Origin: Vicinamibacteria bacterium
Lineage (GTDB): Bacteria; Acidobacteriota; Vicinamibacteria; Fen-336; JAGNNV01
Length of the DNA: 6,287 bases
Assembly: GCA_016650185.1 (NCBI GenBank)
Contig: JAENWE010000257.1
Span: 1 to 6,287, forward strand
Reading direction: 5' to 3'
Part shown: in pieces, positions 1-5,419 of the stretch
How positions within the stretch are numbered: position 1 is the first letter of the stretch
How the letters are laid out: each line of letters starts with the position of its first letter
Position numbers and translations under genes: made by a program
The notes under the pieces: model-generated
What the model was told of the DNA's origin: nothing
The model's input: only the letters and a program-made list of their open reading frames with translations
The model's database searches: none

Positions 1-188
1 GGCTCGTCGATCCGATCGCGGATGGTGGTGATGAGCGCATCGATGCCGGTGGCGACTCTGGCGGTCAAGGCATCGTAGGTTGGCGCTTCAATGGCGGGAT
101 GGACGTCGACCTCGAATCCCGAATCCACGAGGCGCCCGATGGCTGGCGCGCCGATATCGGCGGTGACGAAGACGCGAAGAGGGTTCAT
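1..188 (-). CDS. D-2-hydroxyacid dehydrogenase-like protein, N-terminal fragment (cut by left edge)
   Basis: Only the first 62 codons are in the window; the reading frame stays open to base 1. The translation begins MNPLRVFVTADIGAPAIGRL and continues through FEVDVHP to a DALITTIRDRID segment. This matches the start of D-isomer-specific 2-hydroxyacid dehydrogenases of the glyoxylate/hydroxypyruvate reductase type: a first beta strand (VFVT), a helix, FEV, then 'DALIT...DRID' closing the first beta-alpha units of the substrate-binding domain. Such enzymes reduce 2-keto acids such as glyoxylate with NAD(P)H in the cytoplasm. The NAD-binding domain and the catalytic Arg/Glu/His lie outside the window, so substrate and activity cannot be judged. 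The ATG at 186-188 is the natural start because it falls directly before the first strand; no strong Shine-Dalgarno precedes it. It is divergent from pta, 74 bases away. The family call rests on a short stretch. Confidence 0.7.
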   Translation of the reverse strand, partial: MNPLRVFVTADIGAPAIGRLVDSGFEVDVHPAIEAPTYDALTARVATGIDALITTIRDRIDE

Positions 189-262
189 GGCGGCGCTGGA
201 TCATAAGAGGTTTGATCGCGCGCTCCCTTCGAGTCGCCTCCTGTGGTTTACTTCGGGGCACG
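189..262. promoter_or_regulatory. Divergent intergenic region, dehydrogenase / pta
   Basis: These 74 bases must carry the start signals of both flanking genes, which point away from each other. On the minus strand a TATGAT hexamer (bases 205 to 200) resembles a -10 box, but no convincing -35 lies 16-18 bases upstream of it, and it would start transcription only a few bases before the ATG. On the plus strand a GGGG at 255-258 is the only weak Shine-Dalgarno-like element before the pta ATG. No convincing plus-strand promoter is visible. Confidence 0.35.
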
Positions 263-1270
263 ATGAGCGCTCTCCTCAGAATCCGTGAAGCCGCTCGAAA
301 GACGCCCCGAAAGATCGCCCTGCCTGAAGCAGACGAGCCGCGCACGCTCCAGGCGGCCGCGATCGCCACCCGAGAAGGCCTGGCCCGCGTCTTTCTGGTG
401 AGTGCCGCCCCCGAGAAGGTTCGCGCTGTCGCCTCGGACCTGGGCGTCGACCTCGGGGGCATCGAAGTGGTGGAAGCGCCGACTTCGGGGCGTGAGCATG
501 AGGCCGCGAAACGGGCCTATCTGGAAAGGTCGCGGGCGCGGGGGGTTTCCGAATCGGAGGCCGCCGATCACGTCCGAGGCCCGATTCTGTTCGCCGCCCT
601 GGGGGTCTCGCGTGGAACTTTTGACGGCTTCATTGCCGGAGCGAGAGCGACCACCGCGGAAACCATCCGGGCCGCCCTGCACGCGATCGGCCCGGCCGTC
701 GGAATCTCGAAGATCTCCTCATTTTTCCTGATCGAGACGTCGAACCCGGCTTTCGGCGAGAACGGAAGCCTGATCTTCGCCGATTGCGGGGTCAATCCTG
801 ATCCCAGCCCGGGCGAACTCGCCGAGATCGCCTGGCTCGCCGGCCTCAACGCGAAAAAATTCCTGGGCGCGGAACCGCGCGTCGCTTTGCTTTCCTTCGC
901 CACCAAGGGCAGCGCGGATCATCCCAGGGTTCGAAAAGTGCGGGCGGCCTACGACATCGCCCGCGAGCGCTATCCCGGACTCAACATCGACGGCGAGCTC
1001 CAACTCGACGCGGCTCTGGTGCCGGGCGTCGCCGCGTCCAAGTCGCCCTCCTCCCCTTTGGAGGGGCGCGCTAACGTGCTGATCTTCCCCGACCTCGACT
1101 CCGGCAACATTGGGTACAAGCTCGCGGAAAGGATCGGCGGCGCGCGCGCCATCGGTCCGATTCTTCAGGGCCTGGCCAAACCGGCGAACGACCTGTCCCG
1201 AGGGTGTTCAATCGAAGACATCGTGGACGCCATCGCCATCACCGCGGTGCAGTCGGTGCCGTCGGGCTAA
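263..1270 (+). CDS. pta: Phosphate acetyltransferase (phosphotransacetylase)
   Basis: A cytoplasmic enzyme that interconverts acetyl-CoA plus phosphate with acetyl phosphate plus CoA. It is normally paired with acetate kinase in acetate formation or uptake. The 335-residue product has the usual length of the short, single-domain Pta class. Visible family segments are KIALPEADEPRTL (17-29), DGFIAGARATTAETIRAA (121-138), SSFFLIE (152-158), SFATKGSADHPRV (211-223), DGELQLDAALVP (243-254), FPDLDSGNIGYKLAER (275-290) and GPILQGLAKPANDLSRGCS (298-316). Ser312, Arg313 and Asp319 align with the active-site Ser309, Arg310 and Asp316 of the Methanosarcina thermophila enzyme, so it looks functional. The ATG at 263 is preferred over the in-frame ATG at 212, because the extra 17 residues lie upstream of the conserved start and would use up most of the divergent promoter. 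No acetate kinase gene is in the window. The stop codon overlaps that of the convergent gene downstream. Confidence 0.95.
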   Translation: MSALLRIREAARKTPRKIALPEADEPRTLQAAAIATREGLARVFLVSAAPEKVRAVASDLGVDLGGIEVVEAPTSGREHEAAKRAYLERSRARGVSESEAADHVRGPILFAALGVSRGTFDGFIAGARATTAETIRAALHAIGPAVGISKISSFFLIETSNPAFGENGSLIFADCGVNPDPSPGELAEIAWLAGLNAKKFLGAEPRVALLSFATKGSADHPRVRKVRAAYDIARERYPGLNIDGELQLDAALVPGVAASKSPSSPLEGRANVLIFPDLDSGNIGYKLAERIGGARAIGPILQGLAKPANDLSRGCSIEDIVDAIAITAVQSVPSG

Positions 1271-2667
1271 GGAATAATCTCGAACGTGGTTTCTTTGACG
1301 TAGTCCTTCTGGGTCACGTTGTCCCGAAGCCGGAGTTGCGCCACGTACTTGCCGGGAGCGTAACTGGCGAGGGGCACGGGTCCGGCGGACGGTGTGGCCG
1401 GCTCGACGTCATAGACCTGGTCGGGTGCTTTGGCGATGGCCTTCCCGTCCTTGAGGATCTGAAAACCCCCGGCCACCGCGATCTTCCCCGCTTCGTCTTT
1501 CGCGGCGCCGTAGATGGCGCAGAGCAGTGTCACGGAGTCGCTCTGCTTGAACACATTGCCGTACCGCGGAACGAACTTGGTGGCCCCAAAGGTGAACTCG
1601 AAAAGGGGATCGTCCTTCCCGGGCGTCACCCCTTCCTGAATATCCGCCAGAACCATCACCGGGGAGACGGTGAGCTCAGAGCCGTATTCCTGAGTCTTGA
1701 TGGCAAGCTCGGCGACCGCGCCCTTGTCCGTCTTCGGATCGATGGCCGCGACCTTCATGACGTGCTCGCCCGGGCGAAGGGGAATGCCGAATGAGGAGAC
1801 GAAGGTGTTGTCCGGACCCACATCGGCCGCGACCTCTCGGTCCAAAGACTTGAGGACGCGACCCTCTTTGTCGGTCGAGTGGACCGACACCACGATCCTC
1901 GCCACCTTCTGGCCGCCGGCCTCCGACACGGTGACGGCCGAAGCATCGCCTTTGACCAGCCCGGCCACAAAGACCGAAGCGCCATCCTGAGACCGGATTT
2001 CCATGACCGGCATGGCCTCGAACTTGAAATCCGTGCGGGGCGCCTTCAGCAAGGCCTGGACGGGCGTCGGCTTGGGCAGCAGATCCACGAGCTTCACCAG
2101 CGCGCGTTTGGAATCGTACTTGTAGGAAAGATTGGGTTGAACTACTTTCAGCTCGGCCAGGCGGTTCAGCTGATCGCCAAACCGATTGCCTTGGGGAAGC
2201 ATGCAAGTGCCGTCGAGACCGATGTTGAGGGATCCACCGGTGAAGGTCATGCCGGGCCGATCCTTGTAGGTCCAGGTCTCCGGCGCCCGGAAAGCCACAT
2301 CGCCCGAAGATTCTTTCTTCACGCTGTCCGGGGGACCCAGAAGGATGTAGATGCGGCCGCAGTCGGTGTGGGAACCGTTGCGACCCGCCACCTTGAACTT
2401 GGCGTCGACCTCCGCCACCAGCGTCAGGTACTCCACCTGATACTCGTTCTCGGCAGTATCGAGATTGGGGTCGCGTCTCGCCCAGAAGATTTTCTGAAAC
2501 TCCCCCGCGTCCGAATTGTTCTTGAGGCCCTTATAAGCCTTCTCTTCCTCGGGAAGGATGAGGGGTCGCACCTCGTCGAGCCACTTCTTCGCGTTCTTGT
2601 CCAGATCGGCCGACGCGGTTGCAGCGAGAAGGATGATCAGGGAGGAGGCCGGACCCATGCGTTTCAT
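1267..2667 (-). CDS. Exported GWxTD-domain protein
   Basis: The product is 466 residues. An N-terminal signal peptide (MKRMGP, a hydrophobic stretch at 7-18, likely cleavage after Ala-Ser-Ala at 18-20) predicts export. The mature N-terminus has the hallmarks of the GWxTD family: a helical segment with WLDEVRPLILPEEEKAY (29-45) and FQKIFWARRDPN (57-68), then GSHTD (98-102) running into GRIYILLGPPD (104-114), and APETWTY (128-134). The signature Trp is replaced by Ser here (G-S-H-T-D). The remainder (about 215-466) is rich in predicted beta strands, with PGEHVMKVAAID and APGKYVAQLRLRD resembling immunoglobulin-like strands. The biochemical role of this family is unknown; surface or periplasmic location is inference. 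The start at 2667 is chosen over an in-frame ATG at 2766 because AAGGAA lies 6 bases upstream and it begins the signal peptide directly. It is divergent from the transpeptidase gene and overlaps pta at its 3' end. Confidence 0.85.
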   Translation of the reverse strand: MKRMGPASSLIILLAATASADLDKNAKKWLDEVRPLILPEEEKAYKGLKNNSDAGEFQKIFWARRDPNLDTAENEYQVEYLTLVAEVDAKFKVAGRNGSHTDCGRIYILLGPPDSVKKESSGDVAFRAPETWTYKDRPGMTFTGGSLNIGLDGTCMLPQGNRFGDQLNRLAELKVVQPNLSYKYDSKRALVKLVDLLPKPTPVQALLKAPRTDFKFEAMPVMEIRSQDGASVFVAGLVKGDASAVTVSEAGGQKVARIVVSVHSTDKEGRVLKSLDREVAADVGPDNTFVSSFGIPLRPGEHVMKVAAIDPKTDKGAVAELAIKTQEYGSELTVSPVMVLADIQEGVTPGKDDPLFEFTFGATKFVPRYGNVFKQSDSVTLLCAIYGAAKDEAGKIAVAGGFQILKDGKAIAKAPDQVYDVEPATPSAGPVPLASYAPGKYVAQLRLRDNVTQKDYVKETTFEIIP

Positions 2668-2813
2668 TGACAGTTCCTTGAGATTCGAGACCAAAAATGG
2701 AGCGGCGGTGGGCTCTCTGTCGCCCCCAGACAGCCCGGGAACAGGAGTGTACCGCCGACGAAACACAATTAGAGACTCGGGGCGGTCGTGATAGCTTGCA
2801 GACTCAGTTCCCT
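2668..2813. promoter_or_regulatory. Divergent intergenic region, GWxTD / transpeptidase
   Basis: This 146-base spacer should hold back-to-back promoters for two exported proteins. An inverted repeat, CTGTC (2717-2721) and GACAG (2729-2733) separated by 7 bases, with GGG (2710-2712) and CCC (2734-2736) able to extend it past a bulge, is the only dyad I noted. I see no convincing -35/-10 pair on either strand. An open frame from ATG 2697 runs through this region into the transpeptidase, but its translation there is not like a signal peptide or a known domain. Confidence 0.45.
2674..2679 (-). promoter_or_regulatory. Ribosome binding site of the GWxTD gene
   Basis: On the minus strand AAGGAA is followed by 6 bases and then the ATG at 2667. 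This decides the start, since an in-frame ATG at 2766 lacks a comparable element and would add 33 residues that do not look like a signal peptide. Confidence 0.7.
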
Positions 2814-3848
2814 ATGATCGTCAATAACCCCTCCAAAGCCTTGGCCCTGGCGTGCTTGGTGCTCGCCTTGGGAGAGGGTGTGTCCGCCGCGGAGAAGGCT
2901 AGGCGCAGGTCTTCGGGGTGGGCCGCTCCAGTGGAAGTCTTGATGCCGCCCTTGGCGTCGCTCCACGACCTCAAGGTCGGGGAAGCGGCTCGGGCCGCGA
3001 TACGCAACCGATCCAACGTCGCTCTCGTCGCCATGGATCCTTGGACCGGCCGCGTACTCGCGATCGGCAATCCGAAGTCGGGTCTCCTGACTGCGTACCA
3101 GCCTTGTTCAGTCTTCAAGCTCGTGGTGGCGGTGGCGGGCCTGACCGAGGGTCTGATCACGCCCGAATCGCGGTACACCTGCACCAATGGCTGTTGGATC
3201 AGTGCGGGCCATGGCCCCATCGACTTGAGGCGCGCCCTGGCCGTGTCGTGCAACACATACTTTGAATGGGTCGGCGAACGGCTTGGCTTTGCCGCGGTTC
3301 GGGCGTATGCCCAGAAGCTCGGGCTGGGATCACTCACCGGGATCAACCTTCCCGGCGAGGCCAAGGGCGCTGTCCCGTCGTCGGTCCCCAGCCTGGGAGT
3401 CGGCCACATGTCGTCGCACGCCCAGGGGGTGAAGACATCGGCCCTGCAGTTGGCCGTGCTCATGTCCGCCCTGGTCAACGGCGGTGTGATGCATGAACCC
3501 CAGTTTGTGGGCCTCGGGGAGCTCGAAGCCAAGCAGACCCGGCGGTTCTCAACCCCCGAAACTCTAGCCCTGCTTGGCCCCGGTCTCTTCTCGTCCGTGA
3601 CCGAAGGGAGCGCCCAGCGCGCCTTCGATCCGGGCTTCGTGGCCTCGGGAAAGACGGGTTCCTGCTCGGGTGTCGGCTGGTTCGCTTCGTCGCTCGGCTA
3701 TCCGCGATCGGAGATGGTGGTGGTCACTTTCGTGCGGGGCTCCAACGGCGCCGCGGCCTCGGGGGTCGCCGCGGACTTCTATCGGTCACTGCTCGGGGTT
3801 CCGCCCACGAGCAGCACCACCCTGGCCGCGGCGCCCGGCTCTCAATAG
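2814..3848 (+). CDS. Small penicillin-binding transpeptidase-domain protein
   Basis: A 344-residue serine acyltransferase of the penicillin-binding protein superfamily, expected to cross-link peptidoglycan stem peptides in the periplasm. All three active-site motifs are present: Ser99-Val-Phe-Lys102 (nucleophile motif, in the context QPCSVFK), Ser145-Cys-Asn147 (SxN, in ALAVSCNTYFEWVGERLG) and Lys280-Thr-Gly282 (SGKTGS). The spacing and the VALVAMDPWTGRVLAI strand pair (69-84) match the transpeptidase fold of PBP2/FtsI-like proteins. There is no room for the usual N-terminal dimerisation domain or a glycosyltransferase; only a hydrophobic leader (8-20) with possible cleavage after Val-Ser-Ala (23-25) precedes the catalytic domain. 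Cysteines flank catalytic positions (C98, C146, C284), and a CTNGC pair (C123, C127) could form a disulfide. SxN rather than SxV argues against a class D beta-lactamase, though a carboxypeptidase or a beta-lactam sensor cannot be excluded. ATG 2814 is chosen as the first start that begins the leader; the ribosome site is weak. Confidence 0.88.
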   Translation: MIVNNPSKALALACLVLALGEGVSAAEKARRRSSGWAAPVEVLMPPLASLHDLKVGEAARAAIRNRSNVALVAMDPWTGRVLAIGNPKSGLLTAYQPCSVFKLVVAVAGLTEGLITPESRYTCTNGCWISAGHGPIDLRRALAVSCNTYFEWVGERLGFAAVRAYAQKLGLGSLTGINLPGEAKGAVPSSVPSLGVGHMSSHAQGVKTSALQLAVLMSALVNGGVMHEPQFVGLGELEAKQTRRFSTPETLALLGPGLFSSVTEGSAQRAFDPGFVASGKTGSCSGVGWFASSLGYPRSEMVVVTFVRGSNGAAASGVAADFYRSLLGVPPTSSTTLAAAPGSQ

Positions 3849-3887
3849 AACCGGGACGCCTTCGCTACCTGCGGTCAAGATTGACCG
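3849..3887. repeat. Convergent junction with a perfect 7-base inverted repeat
   Basis: Only 16 bases (3849-3864) separate the stop codons of the transpeptidase and PEGA genes. Just inside the PEGA gene, bases 3872-3887 read CGGTCAA-GA-TTGACCG, a perfect dyad. As RNA the loop would need to open to four or more bases. No T-run follows on either strand, so it is not a typical intrinsic terminator, but it is the only candidate structure for ending both transcripts. The dyad overlaps the final codons (Leu-Asp-Arg-Arg) of the PEGA protein, so it may be coincidental. Confidence 0.35.
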
Positions 3888-4980
3888 TAATCCGGACGGA
3901 GGGGCGGTCGATATCGACTTCCTTCTCCACGGTCTTGTACCCTGGACGAACCACTTCGACGCGGTGACGGCCAGCGGGCAAATCGAGCCGGGTGACCTGG
4001 GAGGCCTTTCCATAAAACTCCCCGTCGACATACACCGACGCATCCAGAGGCTGCACGTCGAGCAAGAGCTCTCCACGAGCCGCATCGTTTCGAGGCGCCT
4101 CAAAGCGCCGGTCGGAATCAACCTCGCGGTCACGGGCTGAATCTCGATCCGTATCAATGTTCCGATCGCGGTCGCGGTCCATATCTTCATCCCGGTCCGA
4201 GCTTTGGGGGTTCTCCTCACCGAGAGAGTCTCGGGTTTCGCCATTGCCCCGGGCCATGTCCCAGCGAATCTTCAGGGTCTGGTCACGATTGGCGTAGACC
4301 GCGAACGTGTGGGACTTGTATCCCTCGAGCTTGAAGGCGATGTCATGACGGCCGGGCGAGACGTTCAGGCGCTGAAACAGACCGTCGAAGTCGTCCACGA
4401 TACCCGCGTAGTAGCCATCGACATAGACCCGGGTCTTGGACGGCTCGACCAAGGTCCGGAGTTGCGCCACATTGCCGCTGCGATATCGATAGGACCGATA
4501 GGAGGCGGAGGGGTAGTAACCGGAATAGTCGCCGTACGCATAGCCGTAGTCGTAGTACCCGTATCCATACCCGTACAGGCCGTACGAGCGGGAACGCGGA
4601 TAACCCCACGAATAGGCGTAGGGGTCGTAGTAGTAGGACGAGTAGGGAGACCGGTAGTAGCTGTTGCGATTGTCCCCGTAGCGATCCCGATCTCCAGTTC
4701 CTGTTCCCGGCCTCGGCCGGCGGCGAGCCGCGTCCTGCGCGGAGGAATTGGAATCGTTGCGGCCGCTCGGAGCGGCCGCTCGGCCGCTGTCTCCGGAACT
4801 CGAACTCTGACCGGCGCTTGAACTTGACGACGAGCCGCCCCCCGAATGCCGGGAGCCGGCGCTGGCGCTGGAGCCGCCGCCGGAGGAGCGAGGAACCGCC
4901 TTGTCGTCGCTTCCCTGACCGAACGAAGTGGCGGCCAACATGACCAGAGGGACCATTCCGATGAGCTTTAGTGTGTTCAT
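3865..4980 (-). CDS. Exported protein with two PEGA domains and low-complexity linkers
   Basis: The product is 371 residues. The order is: signal peptide (MNTLKLIGMVPLVMLAATSFG, likely cleaved near 21); a Ser/Gly-rich stretch (32-66); an Arg/Pro-rich patch (86-100); a Tyr-rich block with 24 tyrosines between 108 and 166; a first PEGA domain (about 174-240, with RVYVDGYYAG and LNVSPGRHDIAFKLEGYK); a highly charged Asp/Arg linker (about 262-292); and a second PEGA domain (about 303-370, with SVYVDGEFYGKA, LDLPAGRHRVEVVRPGYKTVEKEVDI). PEGA domains are small beta-sandwich modules, named for a PEGA motif, found in surface-layer-like and envelope proteins; their ligand is generally unknown. Envelope or surface location is inferred from the signal peptide and domains. 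A GAGG 10 bases upstream supports the ATG at 4980. It is convergent with the transpeptidase and divergent from the efflux adaptor. Confidence 0.85.
   Translation of the reverse strand: MNTLKLIGMVPLVMLAATSFGQGSDDKAVPRSSGGGSSASAGSRHSGGGSSSSSSAGQSSSSGDSGRAAAPSGRNDSNSSAQDAARRRPRPGTGTGDRDRYGDNRNSYYRSPYSSYYYDPYAYSWGYPRSRSYGLYGYGYGYYDYGYAYGDYSGYYPSASYRSYRYRSGNVAQLRTLVEPSKTRVYVDGYYAGIVDDFDGLFQRLNVSPGRHDIAFKLEGYKSHTFAVYANRDQTLKIRWDMARGNGETRDSLGEENPQSSDRDEDMDRDRDRNIDTDRDSARDREVDSDRRFEAPRNDAARGELLLDVQPLDASVYVDGEFYGKASQVTRLDLPAGRHRVEVVRPGYKTVEKEVDIDRPSVRITVNLDRR
4759..4788. repeat. 13-base imperfect tandem repeat within the PEGA gene
   Basis: GCGGCCGCTCGGA (4759-4771) is followed at once by GCGGCCGCTCGGC (4772-4784), 12 of 13 bases identical, and GGCCGCT recurs at 4782-4788. 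Each unit contains the palindrome GCGGCCGC, so the stretch can also fold on itself. It encodes part of the low-complexity segment around residues 65-74 of the PEGA protein. Thirteen is not a multiple of three, so gain or loss of one unit would shift the frame. Confidence 0.6.
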
Positions 4981-5024
4981 GGCTCTTAGACCTCAAAAAG
5001 CGCGCTCCAGAAGAAGAGTCTGCC

Positions 5025-5042
5025 GTTTGTACCGTAGCAAAC
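5025..5042. repeat. Inverted repeat upstream of the PEGA gene (possible operator)
   Basis: GTTTG (5025-5029) and CAAAC (5038-5042) flank 8 bases that themselves contain TAC-C-GTA. The dyad lies 45-62 bases before the PEGA start, where a promoter or operator would be expected. Function is inference. Confidence 0.35.
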
Positions 5043-5078
5043 ACCGTGCCGCCATGAGAACTCGATAATCGGCCGACC

Positions 5079-5100
5079 CCTGTCCCGAGCCGATGACAGG
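5079..5100. repeat. Inverted repeat CCTGTC/GACAGG
   Basis: CCTGTC (5079-5084) and GACAGG (5095-5100) are perfect complements around a 10-base spacer. A second pair, ATCGGC (5068-5073) and GCCGAT (5089-5094), interleaves with it, so the two cannot form together as RNA hairpins. It lies about 100 bases upstream of the PEGA start. No function can be assigned. Confidence 0.3.
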
Positions 5101-5221
5101 AACGACAGAACCGAGGACACGCCGGCTGCCCCTACGGCCGCCGGACGGCGGGTTCGGAAAGGGGCCTGGCAGGTCAAAAGGGTCGCCGGGGCGCACAACC
5201 CCTATTCAAGACGAGAACTGA

Positions 5222-5290
5222 CTGGATCCGCCCTTCGGGCTCCAGCCTCCCGAGGTCGACTGTGGTCTTGGTCGTTGAGCATGACCGCAC
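5222..5290 (+). repeat. Two hairpin-forming elements in the upper efflux adaptor leader
   Basis: The first pairs CTGGA (5222-5226) with TCCAG (5241-5245), has a 3-base bulge, then GCCC (5230-5233) with GGGC (5237-5240) around a TTC loop. The second pairs GGTCGT (5270-5275) with ATGACC (5281-5286), including one G-T wobble, around TGAGC. It can be extended by GTG (5262-5264) with CAC (5288-5290). Between them CCTC/GAGG (5246-5255) is a minor dyad. No T-run follows, so these are not standard terminators. Confidence 0.4.
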
Positions 5291-5306
5291 GATAAGATGA
5301 CCCGCC

Positions 5307-5386
5307 CGGAACATATTTCGACTCGTTCCGTATCAATACGTTGGACGATCAGCAGGTTTCGTCCATCGTCCTCGAGCGTTTCGAGG
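5307..5386 (+). repeat. Chain of four abutting inverted repeats in the efflux adaptor leader
   Basis: Four perfect dyads follow each other with almost no gap. CGGAAC (5307-5312) pairs with GTTCCG (5325-5330). CGTAT (5329-5333) pairs with ATACG (5336-5340). GGACGAT (5343-5349) pairs with ATCGTCC (5365-5371). CCTCGA (5370-5375) pairs with TCGAGG (5381-5386) around GCGTT. The last two share bases 5370-5371, and the first two share 5329-5330. The block ends 33 bases before the start codon, just upstream of the ribosome site. It may be a structured mRNA leader, or a set of operators such as TetR- or MarR-type regulators use near efflux genes. I recognise no named RNA family. Confidence 0.45.
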
Positions 5387-5410
5387 TCATGAAGCAGGCC
5401 CGCAACTCGT

Positions 5411-5415
5411 GGAGG
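5411..5415 (+). promoter_or_regulatory. Ribosome binding site of the efflux adaptor
   Basis: GGAGG lies 4 bases before the ATG at 5420 and is the best Shine-Dalgarno match in the window. It fixes the start of the adaptor gene, which is also where the membrane anchor begins. Confidence 0.8.
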
Positions 5416-5419
5416 ATTC

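Larger units (their letters stand above)
4981..5419. other. 439-base divergent intergenic region, PEGA / efflux adaptor
   Basis: No gene is supported here. Short open frames on the minus strand (for example 4986-5198) have no ribosome site, no recognisable domain and arginine/proline-rich translations typical of chance frames in GC-rich DNA. The left part (4981-5205) should hold the PEGA promoter and contains isolated dyads (5025-5042, 5079-5100, and CCGCCG-GA-CGGCGG at 5138-5151). The right part (5222-5386) is unusually dense in inverted repeats and would lie in the leader of the efflux adaptor mRNA. A possible plus-strand promoter is TTGGTC (5268-5273), 17 bases, GATAAG (5291-5296), but it matches consensus only partly. 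No T-run follows any hairpin, so no intrinsic terminator is called. Confidence 0.6.

Noticed and set aside
212..262. Longer pta start at the ATG at 212
   Set aside because: It would add 17 residues not seen in the family and leave only 23 bases to the divergent start at 188. The ATG at 263 begins the conserved N-terminus.
1879..2670. Long plus-strand open frame antisense to the GWxTD gene
   Set aside because: It is a chance frame in GC-rich DNA opposite a gene with clear family motifs and signal peptide. Its translation is His/Arg/Gly-rich with no domain.
2668..2766. Longer GWxTD start at the minus-strand ATG at 2766
   Set aside because: The extra 33 residues precede a clear signal peptide and there is no ribosome site. 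AAGGAA sits correctly before 2667.
2697..2813. Longer transpeptidase start at the ATG at 2697
   Set aside because: It would place 39 charged residues before the export signal and overlap the control region of the divergent gene.
2814..2880. Lipoprotein signal in the transpeptidase leader (LALAC)
   Set aside because: The residue three before the cysteine is Ala, not Leu, and the hydrophobic core continues after the cysteine. A normal signal peptide or anchor fits better.
2814..3848. Class D beta-lactamase
   Set aside because: The second motif is Ser-Cys-Asn (SxN, PBP type), not SxV, and the flanking sequence follows PBP2/FtsI-like proteins.
4110..4200. Repetitive GATCG/CGGTC-rich DNA as a possible intergenic repeat
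   Set aside because: It is explained by the Asp-Arg-rich linker codons of the PEGA gene.
5138..5151. CCGCCG-GA-CGGCGG hairpin as an intrinsic terminator
   Set aside because: No T-run follows on either strand, and no transcript is expected to end there because both flanking genes start from this region.
4986..5198. Small minus-strand open frame upstream of the PEGA gene
   Set aside because: There is no ribosome site, no recognisable domain, and a second overlapping frame of similar length (4993-5196) has equal claim.
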